Source: Alkanindiges hydrocarboniclasticus
GTDB taxonomy: Bacteria > Pseudomonadota > Gammaproteobacteria > Pseudomonadales > Moraxellaceae
NCBI RefSeq assembly: GCF_001982605.1
Contig: NZ_MLCN01000028.1
Span: forward strand, 30,919-94,918
Direction of reading: 5' to 3'
DNA: 64,000 nt
A program made the translations under genes and the position numbers. Below, piece by piece: positions 27,183-36,244 of this stretch. The first letter of the stretch is position 1; each line of letters begins with the position of its first letter. A model generated the notes under the pieces. The model saw nothing but the letters and a program-made list of their open reading frames with translations. It had not been told where the DNA came from and searched no databases.

Positions 27183-27212
27183 AATGGCGTGATTTAATTA
27201 AAGCACGCCATT
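27183..27212 (-). terminator. Intrinsic terminator of the hydratase-family gene
   Basis: 9-bp stem AATGGCGTG / CACGCCATT followed on the minus strand by TTATATTTTAT, between the hydratase gene and tadA. Confidence 0.75.
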
Positions 27213-27252
27213 AAAACCATATTTCTAACCTATATTCTTAAAAAATATAGTC

Positions 27253-28374
27253 TTAAACCACATCAAAATTACGCAGGATTTCCATCCATTCAGTATCATC
27301 TGCCATAGGGACTGTACCCAGCGCTTCTTTTAAGCTGTTAAAGGATTTGGCCTGCCATGATGGGGCTAAATCCTTATCCACTAAACGTGCGCGCACCCCT
27401 TCTATAAAATCAGGATGCAGTGTTTTCCACTCAGCCAAGGTTTTTTCCAGTTCAAAAACACGCGACCATGCCGGTGCAGTTTTACCCCATTGCCACAATA
27501 ACCATGTCAATGCAGCAGTAGATGGTGAGCCTTTGGCCAGATTCTCACCCGCCTGACGCAGCCAGTCACTACGGGCTTCCATCAGGCTGGTAATGGCCTG
27601 ATAATCCTGCATAAAATTCTGGCCACGACACACACTATGAATCACATCCAGTGAATCCTGTAATGGACCAGCAGACAATGGACGATGCAATGCATCCAGA
27701 GTGTCATCTATAGCGCGGAAAGAACCCGCCGGATAAGCATTCCAGTCAATCTGGGTAAGCCGGGCCAGTACTTCCTCACGGGTTTCACCACTAATGTGTG
27801 TGGCCCAACCAATGGTATATGCGCCTGAAGCACTCATGATAGAGCCAGTCAGACCCAGAAACAGGCCAATCGCTCCGCGCTCTGCCAGAAAACGGGTTGC
27901 CCCTACATCCGGATACAGGCCAATATTGATTTCAGGCATGGCCAAGCGTGAATATGGTGTAACCAGTCTAAATGGTGCAGCCATAAACAACCCCATTCCC
28001 CCACCCATGACATAGCCTTCACCCCAGACCACGACAGGCTTGGGATACTGATGCAATGCCAGATCCAGCGCATATTCTTCCTTAAAAAAATTGTGCGCTA
28101 TATTACTTTCATCATTAATGATGAGCTGGCGTAACTTGCGTACATCACCACCGGCACAAAATGCTTTTGGAGTAGTGCTATCCAGCCAGATTGCTGTAGT
28201 TTGCTCATCTGTTTTTAAAGTTGCAAAGACATCAAACAATGCCTTGGCCAATGCTTCATCAAGGGCATGCAAGGATTTTGGACGATTCAGGCGTACCAGT
28301 GTCCAGCCATTGCCCATACGTTCTACAATTAGGTCTGGATGCTCAGTTAAATTTGTCATTTGTTGATTACTCAT
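27253..28374 (-). CDS. Enoyl-CoA hydratase/3-hydroxyisobutyryl-CoA hydrolase-family enzyme
   Basis: The start is placed at ATG 28374, which overlaps the ung stop as ATGA; the longest frame begins five codons earlier at 28389. About 373 residues. Crotonase-fold motifs: AFCAGGDVRKL (oxyanion hole), YVMGGGMGLFMAA, and PEINIGLYPDVGATRFL containing the catalytic Glu/Asp typical of 3-hydroxyisobutyryl-CoA hydrolases. These act in valine catabolism, but related paralogs have other acyl-CoA substrates. No valine-degradation genes are adjacent, so specificity is uncertain. Confidence 0.82.
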   Translation of the reverse strand: MSNQQMTNLTEHPDLIVERMGNGWTLVRLNRPKSLHALDEALAKALFDVFATLKTDEQTTAIWLDSTTPKAFCAGGDVRKLRQLIINDESNIAHNFFKEEYALDLALHQYPKPVVVWGEGYVMGGGMGLFMAAPFRLVTPYSRLAMPEINIGLYPDVGATRFLAERGAIGLFLGLTGSIMSASGAYTIGWATHISGETREEVLARLTQIDWNAYPAGSFRAIDDTLDALHRPLSAGPLQDSLDVIHSVCRGQNFMQDYQAITSLMEARSDWLRQAGENLAKGSPSTAALTWLLWQWGKTAPAWSRVFELEKTLAEWKTLHPDFIEGVRARLVDKDLAPSWQAKSFNSLKEALGTVPMADDTEWMEILRNFDVV

Positions 28375-29081
28375 TCGTCCAATTGCCATTGTATAGGTGC
28401 TTTTCCATGCTCGGTCAAATACTGGTTTGTTTTTGAAAATACCTTGCAGCCAAAAAAGCCACCCCGATTGGCAGCCAGTGGCGATGGATGGGCTGCCTTT
28501 AGAATTAAATGTTTACTGCTATCAATACGCTTGCCCTTACGCTGGGCATAAGCACCCCACAGGATAAATACCGTATGCTCGGTTTTTTCATTGATCACAT
28601 CAATCACACGATCGGTAAAATCTTCCCAACCCTTGTTTTGGTGAGAGGTTGGTGCTCCAGCATTTACGGTTAGTACACTATTAAGCAGTAATACACCCTG
28701 ACGTGCCCAGTTAGACAAATCACCATGTCTGGCTGGTGGTATACCCAAATCGTTATACAGTTCCTGATAAATATTTTTTAAGGAGGGTGGCAAGGGTACG
28801 CCGCGCTGCACAGAAAATGACATGCCATTGGCCTGATTAGGGCCATGATAGGGGTCTTGCCCCAGGATCACTACCTTGACATCATTAAGTGGTGTGGTGT
28901 TCAGGGCATTAAAAATTAAAGGGCTGGGCGGATAAATAACCTGCTTTTCCTGTTTCTGTGTTGACAGAAAATCACGCAGCTGGGTCATGGTGTCGCTAAT
29001 CAGAATATCAGTAAGAGGCTGCTTCCAGCTAGGATCAAGCTTTACCCGGTCCAGTATGGTCTCTTCCTGATTCACCGCCAT
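28371..29081 (-). CDS. ung: Uracil-DNA glycosylase
   Basis: 236 residues with family 1 UDG motifs: VVILGQDPYHGPNQANGMSFS (water-activating GQDPYH), LLLNSVLTVNAG, and the DNA-intercalating AHPSPLAANRGG near the C-terminus. It removes uracil from DNA to start base excision repair. It is coupled to the downstream hydratase-family gene by an ATGA overlap. Confidence 0.96.
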   Translation of the reverse strand: MAVNQEETILDRVKLDPSWKQPLTDILISDTMTQLRDFLSTQKQEKQVIYPPSPLIFNALNTTPLNDVKVVILGQDPYHGPNQANGMSFSVQRGVPLPPSLKNIYQELYNDLGIPPARHGDLSNWARQGVLLLNSVLTVNAGAPTSHQNKGWEDFTDRVIDVINEKTEHTVFILWGAYAQRKGKRIDSSKHLILKAAHPSPLAANRGGFFGCKVFSKTNQYLTEHGKAPIQWQLDE

Positions 29082-29337
29082 CTTCCTTTTACTCCAATGA
29101 TTTTCAACACAAATGCAGTGCTTTTTTAAACACTATAATTATACCTATAAACCAAGCTTAATAGGCTTAAAGCCCCTGAAAATACCGCTCTATTGTTATT
29201 TTTTGTTCATTAAACAGTCATTAAAAAATTGATCTGCATGGATATTAGCGTTTTTTCTATCAATTATCAGTAAATATGTAGGATAAATATATCTTTATAA
29301 TCGTAAAATGGTAGCACTGGACTGTGGGCTGTGACTT

Positions 29338-30468
29338 TTGAAGAATTCAATTAATCCTAAACTACGTCATTTACTGTCAAATCTGGGGGTCAGTTTTAAT
29401 CAGATTAAGCCAAAAGAACAGGTGTTTAGTGCTGTAGGGGCTTTTCTGGGTTTGCTCCTTTCATCGTTGGTCAGTCATCTGATCTTGGGTTCGGTTAATC
29501 CATGGTTTGTTGCCCCGATGGGCGCTTCAGCTGTTTTGTTATTTGCTGTTCCTGCCAGTCCCCTAGCCCAGCCCTGGTCGATTCTGGGGGGTAATCTGGT
29601 GGCTAGCCTGATCGGGGTTTGGGCAGCCCATACCTTTTTAGATATTAATGTAGCTTTAAGCATTGCAGTATCACTGGCAATTTTTGTAATGATTAGCCTG
29701 CGCTGCCTGCACCCACCCAGTGGCGCTATTGCCATGACTGCTGTGGTAGGCGGCCCGGCTATTTATGATCTGGGCTATAGTTTTGCCTTATGGCCAGTGG
29801 CAATTAACTCGGCACTAATGGTAATTGCTGCCCTGCTATTTAATAATCTTGTGGGTCGCCGCTATCCACATCCATCTACCCAGCAGGACATAAAAACCCA
29901 TGTGACCAATCCGCTGCCCAGTGACCGTTTGGGCGTAACCTCTGAAGATTTCCAGCAGGTAATGAACAAGCATGCTGAACTGCTTGATATTAATGCCAGC
30001 GACTTAAAAGAACTGATGTTTGAAGCGCAACAGCAAGCCTATCAGCGTATTACGGGTAATGTGCGCTGTATAGACATTATGACTAAAAATGTCTTATCCC
30101 TAAAAGCAGATGATTCGCTGGTGACTGCCCTATCCCTGTTTGAACAAAATAACCTGATGAGCCTGCCAGTGCTTAATGAAAAGCACCAACTGGTAGGAAC
30201 CCTTTCGGTTTATCATTTAATGCAAATTTACGATGGCTATGTGGGGTTTAGAACCCATCTGGACGGCCCTGCCCAGTTTGTTTATCAGGTAATGGAACGC
30301 AAGGTATTTACGGTCAAGGCTGACCAGCCCCTAAGTGACCTGATTCCCTTTTTTACCGACAAAGGTTTTCATTATCTGCCGGTAGTGGGGGCTGAGCGTA
30401 CATTGGAGGGTATTATTGGCCGTGCTGATGTAATTGCTGCTTTGTTTGAATTGCAGGTTAGTGGTTAA
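29338..30468 (+). CDS. HPP-family membrane protein with paired CBS domains
   Basis: 376 residues from a TTG start; an upstream in-frame ATG at 29308 is cut off by TGA at 29332, so TTG 29338 is the earliest usable start. Residues about 25-165 hold four to five membrane spans with HPP-family NPWFVAPMGASAVLLFAV and RCLHPPSGAIAMTAVVGG (the HPP motif). The C-terminal half carries two CBS domains (DIMTKNVLSLKADDSL and VMERKVFTVKADQPL) that usually bind adenine nucleotides. HPP proteins are implicated in nitrite transport in some lineages. The role here is unknown. Confidence 0.82.
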   Translation: MKNSINPKLRHLLSNLGVSFNQIKPKEQVFSAVGAFLGLLLSSLVSHLILGSVNPWFVAPMGASAVLLFAVPASPLAQPWSILGGNLVASLIGVWAAHTFLDINVALSIAVSLAIFVMISLRCLHPPSGAIAMTAVVGGPAIYDLGYSFALWPVAINSALMVIAALLFNNLVGRRYPHPSTQQDIKTHVTNPLPSDRLGVTSEDFQQVMNKHAELLDINASDLKELMFEAQQQAYQRITGNVRCIDIMTKNVLSLKADDSLVTALSLFEQNNLMSLPVLNEKHQLVGTLSVYHLMQIYDGYVGFRTHLDGPAQFVYQVMERKVFTVKADQPLSDLIPFFTDKGFHYLPVVGAERTLEGIIGRADVIAALFELQVSG

Positions 30469-30512
30469 TAGTATGAATTTGAATAAGTGAAATAAGAGAT
30501 TAAGTTTAAAAT

Positions 30513-30539
30513 TTACACTAGGATATTATGTTAGTAATT
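30513..30539 (+). repeat. Copy 4 of the TTACACTA-N11-TAGTWATT element
   Basis: The same 8-N11-8 layout as copy 3, including the shared left half TTACACTAGGATATTAT, located 45 bp past the stop of the HPP-CBS gene. Confidence 0.7.
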
Positions 30540-30607
30540 AAATTTACCGCTAAATAATTACAGTTTTTTAAGGAAGTTGAATAGAACTAATTTCTCATAA
30601 ATAGATA

Positions 30608-30635
30608 AAATGCTTAATTATTGAATTAAGCATTT
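30608..30635 (-). terminator. Intrinsic terminator overlapping the queD stop codon
   Basis: 12-bp stem AAATGCTTAATT / AATTAAGCATTT. The queD stop lies in the stem, and a T-rich stretch (TTATCTATTTAT) follows on the minus strand. Confidence 0.75.
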
Positions 30636-31228
30636 ACGATGACTTGGGGCGTCACTTCCGGATTTAAAAAGCTAATGCCTTGTTTGAGTTGCTCATACAT
30701 CTGTGGATTAGCCCATTCCTGCTGAACCTGCTCAGAGAATTCAATATCATTAAGGCTTAAAAGGCCCATTTGTGAATTTGCGATGTCTTCGCGGAAACAC
30801 TGGGCATAACCAGTAGCAGTTTCATGCACAATCACAGAATGCACCTGAACATCACCTTCCCCATTCTGGGTAGTGGTTTGTTGTAGAACCTGATCTGCCA
30901 AAAAAAAGAAAACACGGGAAAACTGCTCTGCGGAGGGTGACACTGGCAAGCTGATCCAGCGGGCACTATAGGTTTTGCAGGCATCAATATAGCCTGCGTC
31001 ATCCTGGCTCCAGAAACAGATGGCATGGTCAAAGCTATCGATTAAATCCTTAATCACGCCCTTTAATAAACCAAAGTCATAAACCATCTGGCCATGATCA
31101 AGTCGGTTGGCAGACAAAATTAGCTCTACCTGATAGCTATGACCATGAATGGAACGACGGCAACGGTCTGAAGTACAGTTGCGCACGATATGGGCATTTT
31201 CAAACTTAAAAAGTTTGCGGATAAGCAT
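30626..31228 (-). CDS. queD: 6-carboxytetrahydropterin synthase (QueD/PTPS family), long form
   Basis: 200 residues, against about 120 for E. coli QueD. The N-terminal part has the catalytic Cys and zinc-binding His: FENAHIVRNCTSDRC and SIHGHSYQVEL. MVYDFGLLKGVIKDLIDSFDHAICF follows, split here as MVYDFGLLK and SFDHAICF. The C-terminal extra region retains a VHETATGYAQCF segment that replaces the usual E-T-x-x-x catalytic end. QueD makes the queuosine precursor from dihydroneopterin triphosphate. Other queuosine genes are not in the window. Confidence 0.85.
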   Translation of the reverse strand: MLIRKLFKFENAHIVRNCTSDRCRRSIHGHSYQVELILSANRLDHGQMVYDFGLLKGVIKDLIDSFDHAICFWSQDDAGYIDACKTYSARWISLPVSPSAEQFSRVFFFLADQVLQQTTTQNGEGDVQVHSVIVHETATGYAQCFREDIANSQMGLLSLNDIEFSEQVQQEWANPQMYEQLKQGISFLNPEVTPQVIVNA

Positions 31229-31376
31229 TGTTGTTAATCCTGTGATTCACTTGCAAGAAGCCTGATGATTATAAGTTAATTTTGGCAGTTATGCGCAGCG
31301 ATTCATGAAGGCTTTGTAGCCCATATTTTTCACGTACTTGTCTCATCGCAAGCTCACACTTAAAACCAGTCATGAA

Positions 31377-32372
31377 TTACTGCGGCATGGCCTGTTGCAA
31401 AAGCTCCAATACATTTTGGCTACTGCTGGCAAGCGCTGCAATAGGCATTTGATGGCGCTGGTATGCCATGACTTGCTCACCCTGACGATACAGGTTACTG
31501 GTGAGATAACGCTTGCGACCTGACAGGCTTACAATAATCTGGGCCTCGAAAAATTCACTTTGAATAGCTAACAGACGGTCGAGGTTTTCTGGCTTTTTAT
31601 CGAGTTTAAAGGCAGGGTCTGTCCATAATTTTCCAATCTGATCAAGATACTGCATGCCACGGTCGCGCTGGTTGACCCACTCCTGTACCTGATTTAACTG
31701 CAAGTCGTCGCTAAGCGCGCTAAGCAGCACTGCCGATGCAGTATTGACATTGATGGGACTAAAATATGGCACTGCGGTGATATAAGGTGCAATCAGGTTA
31801 TAGCTGCGCTGGTCAAAACCACGTACCTGCCGTAACTCTTCCACCTGCATAAAGGGTCGATTGGCAGCCACATACCCCGGTTGCTGGCCAAGATAAAAGC
31901 TGTCTTCTGCACCCATGGAGCCTGTTACCGTGTCATCCGGATCTTGCCAGTCCATTACACTTTCAGCCAGCTCTGCCGGAAGGCCCACCCGCTTGAGCAA
32001 TCGGCCAAAAAGCTCAAAAGCTTCTTTGTCAGGGATTCCATCATGATAAAGGTTATTCAGGTTAAAGCGTGACGACTGATCCAGCAGCCGGCCGGTTACC
32101 ATGCCATCTTCCACCGGAAAAGGTGGTAGCGGTTGCGCCCACTGTTCACTCAGGTTGTCATTGTTTTTGCTATTTTTCGCGTCATTGATTAAAAGCTCGG
32201 ATAAAAAATATTCGCCAGATTTGGCATAAATCCAGGCCTGATCCTGCCTTAGCAAAATACTGCCTTCCCGAAGCATGCGCTGCTGCTGGTTTAGAATACC
32301 CATTGCCATGATACTGGCAATAACTACCATAAAAAGGATGGTCAGTAAGGCAACACCGCGCTGGTTATTCAC
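31377..32372 (-). CDS. gspK: Type II secretion system minor pseudopilin GspK
   Basis: 331 residues. A short basic N-terminus (MNNQRGVALLTILFMVVIASIMAMG) replaces the usual GFTLIE with GVALLT, as is usual for GspK. A large globular domain follows, with DWQDPDDTVTGSMGAEDSFYL, a calcium-binding acidic region, and a helix-hairpin-helix-like NVNTASAVLLSAL. GspK caps the pseudopilus tip with GspI and GspJ. It is the last gene of a gspH-I-J-K operon. Confidence 0.9.
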   Translation of the reverse strand: MNNQRGVALLTILFMVVIASIMAMGILNQQQRMLREGSILLRQDQAWIYAKSGEYFLSELLINDAKNSKNNDNLSEQWAQPLPPFPVEDGMVTGRLLDQSSRFNLNNLYHDGIPDKEAFELFGRLLKRVGLPAELAESVMDWQDPDDTVTGSMGAEDSFYLGQQPGYVAANRPFMQVEELRQVRGFDQRSYNLIAPYITAVPYFSPINVNTASAVLLSALSDDLQLNQVQEWVNQRDRGMQYLDQIGKLWTDPAFKLDKKPENLDRLLAIQSEFFEAQIIVSLSGRKRYLTSNLYRQGEQVMAYQRHQMPIAALASSSQNVLELLQQAMPQ

Positions 32373-32401
32373 GTTATTCCTGATCCTTAATCGCTGGTAA
32401 C

Positions 32402-33214
32402 TTAGTCATTACTGGCCTGAATTCCACTGTTAATATCATCATTTTGCGAATTGTCCTGCTGGCCAGATTGCCCGTTATCTGCTCCCTTATTGGCACTGGT
32501 ATTTGTTGCTACGGGTTCAGGCAATTTTTTAACCAAACTAAAGCGCCATAGAATTGGCCGGTCATTAATTGTAAATTGCAATTGAATGCCCTGTGGCAAG
32601 CGGCTATCGCCCTGAGGTACTTTACTCGTATCCGTTTCTGCCAGATTATTAACAGGTGGCCAGAAATCTGCCGGTGCTGGCTCCAGGGCTTGCACACTAA
32701 AATTGCTAATGTCACTCAACAGTACGCTAGTAGGCGGCGTCTGGGATCGTACCTGATCCGGGTTACGATAGCTGGTCCGGGTTAGGCGTTGCTGGCCAGC
32801 ATCGTATTGATAGCTTACCCGCTCAATGCTGCTGGTACTGCGCATAGTGGGGTCAAATGCACCCATACGCGTAAAGGTAATTTTATTGTCGGCAATAATC
32901 AGGGCCGGTTCTGTGGTTGCAGACTGTCGTGCCGGACGGGCCGCAAGCTGGCTAAAATCACGCAGCATGAGGGTATAGCTGCTTTGTAAGGTCGATAGAC
33001 GCTGGGTATGAATCTGGTTGCGCTCACGCACTTTGATTAATGCATCAAATACCTTCCAGCCAGCCAATGCCAGTACTGCAAAAATGGCCAGGGCTACCAG
33101 CACCTCAATCAGGGTAAACCCGTGCACCTGTTTGCGAACTTGATGCAACTTCTTTTGATGCAACTGATAATGCGATGGAAAAGACTGCATAAAACGCCGC
33201 GTGCCTGATTTCAT
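32402..33214 (-). CDS. gspJ: Type II secretion system minor pseudopilin GspJ
   Basis: 270 residues. The prepilin peptidase site GFTLIEVLVALAIFAV is preceded by an unusually long leader of about 31 residues; a shorter start at Met9 is possible. The C-terminal tail (NKGADNGQSGQQDNSQNDD) is Asn/Gln/Asp-rich and likely disordered. GspJ forms the pseudopilus tip complex with GspI and GspK. Confidence 0.9.
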   Translation of the reverse strand: MKSGTRRFMQSFPSHYQLHQKKLHQVRKQVHGFTLIEVLVALAIFAVLALAGWKVFDALIKVRERNQIHTQRLSTLQSSYTLMLRDFSQLAARPARQSATTEPALIIADNKITFTRMGAFDPTMRSTSSIERVSYQYDAGQQRLTRTSYRNPDQVRSQTPPTSVLLSDISNFSVQALEPAPADFWPPVNNLAETDTSKVPQGDSRLPQGIQLQFTINDRPILWRFSLVKKLPEPVATNTSANKGADNGQSGQQDNSQNDDINSGIQASND

Positions 33215-33226
33215 AAACCTGATCTT

Positions 33227-33676
33227 TTAATTTTGGCTATAAGCAACGGGACGCTGCAAAAACGCCACAATGCTGGTTACTGAAGTAGGTTGTTGTCCCT
33301 CATCACTCATTGGCGCTACCCGGATTTCTATACGACGTACACTTTCACTAATCGTATTATAAACCTGATGGGATACCAGCCAGCGCTGGCCTTGCTCATC
33401 GACTGTTTTTTCACCGGTGCCTTCAGGCCATGCCCCATTGATTTCCAGTTCAGCCAGTTCATTCATGGCCACAAAATGGGCAAACGTCCGTTCATTCATC
33501 TGCCCAATACTTTGCGTATAATTCATGCCAATTTTCGTCACTGCAATGGCTGCTACCGCAAAAATAGCCAATGCCACCATGACTTCCAGCAAGGTAAAAC
33601 CATGCGTCTTAATCTTGGTTCTAGCCAGAGAAGGACGAGATCCAGTAGATATTAAAGTGGGAATAGGTTTCATCAA
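33227..33676 (-). CDS. gspI: Type II secretion system minor pseudopilin GspI
   Basis: 149 residues with the prepilin motif GFTLLEVMVALAIFAVAAIAVTKIG after a leader of about 25 residues. The core matches GspI (NELAELEINGAWPEGTG). Its start codon overlaps the gspH stop by 4 nt. Confidence 0.9.
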   Translation of the reverse strand: MMKPIPTLISTGSRPSLARTKIKTHGFTLLEVMVALAIFAVAAIAVTKIGMNYTQSIGQMNERTFAHFVAMNELAELEINGAWPEGTGEKTVDEQGQRWLVSHQVYNTISESVRRIEIRVAPMSDEGQQPTSVTSIVAFLQRPVAYSQN

Positions 33677-34269
33677 CTACCCTGCTCAGTGTCAGATACC
33701 ATACCGGCACTGTTAATATAAATGGGGCTACCAACGGGCTGATTATTAAAGATCAATTGCAGGCGCGCCGGTTTGACTTCGCCATTGCCGAACCAGATCA
33801 AATCCGGTGATTGTTGATCCAGTAAACCTTCGGGGCCATTAACCTGCTGCGAGTTATCCAGACTTCGAATCTGTAAAACAGCATTTTCATTTAAACTACG
33901 AACCTTAAAAGCATCAACCGGCTGCCATAGTGGCTTTTTTTCCTGCCTAACCATAGCCTGCCCAGTTTGCTGGTCGATTTGTGGCGGCTGATATTCTGCA
34001 AAAAAATAACCAGCAGGATCACTCACGGTTGGCGCGGTGGTAATCAGGGCAAAAATACGTGCCTGATCATTAGCTTCCAGCCGCACGACATTCAGGTCAT
34101 TAACCAGCTGGTCACGTTGCTGCATAAGCTTGCGTTGCTCAACACCGCTAATGGAAATAACCACCAATCCGGCAAAAATGCTCATAATTACAATCACCAG
34201 CATCAGCTCAATCAGGGTAAATCCCTGCTGGGCATGGTCATGATTAACGGTTATGGGCGTTGCACGCAT
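33673..34269 (-). CDS. gspH: Type II secretion system pseudopilin GspH
   Basis: 198 residues. Prepilin site GFTLIELMLVIVIMSIFAGLVV after a 15-residue leader, then GspH-like LVNDLNVVRLEANDQARIFAL. It is first in the gspH-I-J-K operon. Major pseudopilin gspG and the core assembly genes are not adjacent, as in other Moraxellaceae where gsp genes are dispersed. No promoter was identified above 34269. Confidence 0.88.
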   Translation of the reverse strand: MRATPITVNHDHAQQGFTLIELMLVIVIMSIFAGLVVISISGVEQRKLMQQRDQLVNDLNVVRLEANDQARIFALITTAPTVSDPAGYFFAEYQPPQIDQQTGQAMVRQEKKPLWQPVDAFKVRSLNENAVLQIRSLDNSQQVNGPEGLLDQQSPDLIWFGNGEVKPARLQLIFNNQPVGSPIYINSAGMVSDTEQGS

Positions 34270-34324
34270 AGCTTGCGATACTCGAATTTTTTTAATGTAA
34301 TGGACTAATAAGCTTAAATTATCG

Positions 34325-34354
34325 CCTGTTTAACCCATGCTTGAGTTAAACAGG
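34325..34354. terminator. Stem-loop between the TetR gene and gspH
   Basis: 10-bp stem CCTGTTTAAC / GTTAAACAGG with a 10-nt loop. On the minus strand, the direction of the TetR transcript, only a weak T-rich tail follows. On the plus strand it is followed by GTTTTC. Confidence 0.6.
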
Positions 34355-34381
34355 GTTTTCTATCCTAAAATATTCTAGCCA

Positions 34382-34993
34382 CTAGCTGGTTTTAACCTGT
34401 TTAAACTGCTGTGGCATTGCCAGCATCTGGTCAATAACAGCCACCCGGAATGTATCACGTGACCCCAGATAACGCTGGTAAAAACTGGAATTTAGCATGG
34501 ATGCTGCGCCCTGGGTGATTGACCAGATCGCTGCCAGATAATCACGGACTGGCATGCTGCTATTAATGCCTTTTAAATAATTATCGGTTATACCAATAAT
34601 CAGGCGCAGGCGCTGCTTGCGAATACGGTATAACTGGTTAAATAAAATACCTAAGCCCTGAGCACCAGCAGACAGGCGCTCCTCAATCTGGTGAAACAGC
34701 ACTGTGCGCTCTGGATGATGCAAATGATGCAACATATAAAATACCAGCCGGGCCTGAAAATCGCCCTGATTATCCCGCACCATGTCCAGTAAAGCCTGCT
34801 CATTGCGGATAATCAGTAAGAGGTACAATTCATCCTTGCTCTGGAAATGCTTGTACAGCGTGCCTTTGGCCAGATCAAGCTCCAGCGCCAGTGCATCCAG
34901 CGTCATGCCCATTTCACCGCTTTCCAGTAACAGTCGCTCTGCCACATCAAAAATCAGTGCTTCACGGGCGCGGAACTGTGCTTGCCGATCCAT
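34382..34993 (-). CDS. TetR-family transcriptional regulator
   Basis: 203 residues. The N-terminal helix-turn-helix is classical (GMTLDALALELDLAKGTLYKHFQSKDEL, shown in part by DLAKGTLYKHF). The C-terminal ligand/dimer domain is unassigned. It lies 12 bp downstream of tatD on the same strand, probably a co-transcribed pair. The target is unknown because no divergent effector gene is next to it. Confidence 0.88.
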   Translation of the reverse strand: MDRQAQFRAREALIFDVAERLLLESGEMGMTLDALALELDLAKGTLYKHFQSKDELYLLLIIRNEQALLDMVRDNQGDFQARLVFYMLHHLHHPERTVLFHQIEERLSAGAQGLGILFNQLYRIRKQRLRLIIGITDNYLKGINSSMPVRDYLAAIWSITQGAASMLNSSFYQRYLGSRDTFRVAVIDQMLAMPQQFKQVKTS

Positions 34994-35005
34994 TGCATCT
35001 GCTCC

Positions 35006-35806
35006 TTAAATTTTCTGCGCGGTGGCGATAGTAGAATGGGTGGCCAGCAACTGTTCAAAATTGTGGCTGGTCAGCCGGCCCAGTTCTTCCTGACTGATTC
35101 CGTAAACATCAGCCAGCGCCCGGGCTACAAAAGGCAAATACAGCGGTTCATTAGGCTTGCTGCGATACGGCATAGGGGCCAGATATGGGCTGTCAGTTTC
35201 AATCAGTACCCGATCGCGTGGCACTTGTCTGGCAACGTCCCGCAAGGACTGGGCATTTTTAAAACTGATAATACCGGAAAAAGAAATATAATAGCCCAGA
35301 TCCAAGGCAGCCTTGGCGGTATCCCAGTCTTCAGTAAAACAATGCAAAATACCATGGCTGGCCTGCTCGGCACGCATGAGATCAATCGTTTCGTGCTTGG
35401 CACTACGGGTATGCACAATTACCGGTTTACCCACCTGCTTACCCACTTCAATATGTCGTGCAAAACAGTCTTTCTGGGCCGGAATGTGCTCGGTACTATG
35501 ATAAAAATCAAGCCCGGTTTCACCAATCGCCCAAACTTTGGGGTCCTGTGCCAGCTGGCACAGGTGCTCTACACTGGCCCGGGACATCATCGCCGGGTCT
35601 TCACACGGATGCACCCCTACACTGTACCCAACATCTGCATGCGCATTAGCAATGCCAGCAAGTGCCGGGCAATCATCAAGGTCCACTGCAACTGCCAGAA
35701 AGCGGCTGACCCCGGCTTCCCGGGCTGCCTGAAGGGCACGGTTGAGATCGCCATTATAGGGGCTTAAGTCCAGACGGTTTAAATGACAGTGTGAATCAGT
35801 ATACAA
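35006..35806 (-). CDS. tatD: TatD-family metal-dependent DNase
   Basis: 266 residues: N-terminal MYTDSHCHLNRLDLSP (HxH metal site), IGETGLDFYHS, VIVHTRSA, HCFTEDWDTA and ETDSPYLAPMPYR, the full TatD set. It is a 3'-5' exonuclease/deoxyribonuclease fold (YcfH branch by context with pilZ and holB). Only the minus strand is coding; the 261-codon plus-strand frame across it is a shadow. Confidence 0.92.
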   Translation of the reverse strand: MYTDSHCHLNRLDLSPYNGDLNRALQAAREAGVSRFLAVAVDLDDCPALAGIANAHADVGYSVGVHPCEDPAMMSRASVEHLCQLAQDPKVWAIGETGLDFYHSTEHIPAQKDCFARHIEVGKQVGKPVIVHTRSAKHETIDLMRAEQASHGILHCFTEDWDTAKAALDLGYYISFSGIISFKNAQSLRDVARQVPRDRVLIETDSPYLAPMPYRSKPNEPLYLPFVARALADVYGISQEELGRLTSHNFEQLLATHSTIATAQKI

Positions 35807-35854
35807 CGTGGTTTTTTCCGTAATTTGGGTTTAGACGCTATGCTTTGGCAAAGA

Positions 35855-36205
35855 TTATAGGGTAAATGTGGGATTAGCTGAACTCAGCTTGCCAACCAGC
35901 AATTTTTCTGCTGCATTTTTAAACTTAATCCCTTCTTCACCCAATAGCTGAATGGCAAAACCAGCAGGCCGCGTACCAGAAGCACGGTGGGAAATCCAGA
36001 TGACCTTACCAGTTAATGGAATACGCTCAGAGGATTCTGGCAGGCTGGTGACTACAAATACATCATCTCCCAGTACGACAGGACGATTACTGGGAATAAA
36101 AAGACCGCCACCCAGCACAAAGGGCATATAACAGGACTGTAAATTGGAAATTTCGCGGATTGGAAAATTAATAATCCCGCCTGGACGTGGTGGTTGCATT
36201 ATCAC
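35855..36205 (-). CDS. pilZ: PilZ-domain protein
   Basis: 116 residues, matching the short type IV pilus PilZ encoded next to holB in pseudomonads: GGIINFPIREISNLQSCYMPFV, VVLGDDVFVVTSLPES and GKVIWISHRASGTRPAGFAIQLLG. It lacks the RxxxR c-di-GMP motif near the N-terminus, like PilZ itself, which acts through PilB/FimX contacts. It lies 39 bp downstream of holB. Confidence 0.88.
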   Translation of the reverse strand: MIMQPPRPGGIINFPIREISNLQSCYMPFVLGGGLFIPSNRPVVLGDDVFVVTSLPESSERIPLTGKVIWISHRASGTRPAGFAIQLLGEEGIKFKNAAEKLLVGKLSSANPTFTL

Positions 36206-36244
36206 TCCTTTTGAAAATGTTTAGACCACTTATGCATAAGCGCA

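Noticed and set aside
34982..35767. 261-codon open frame on the plus strand
   Set aside because: It lies wholly opposite tatD, which has all family motifs. The frame's protein has no recognisable pattern and is a codon-usage shadow.
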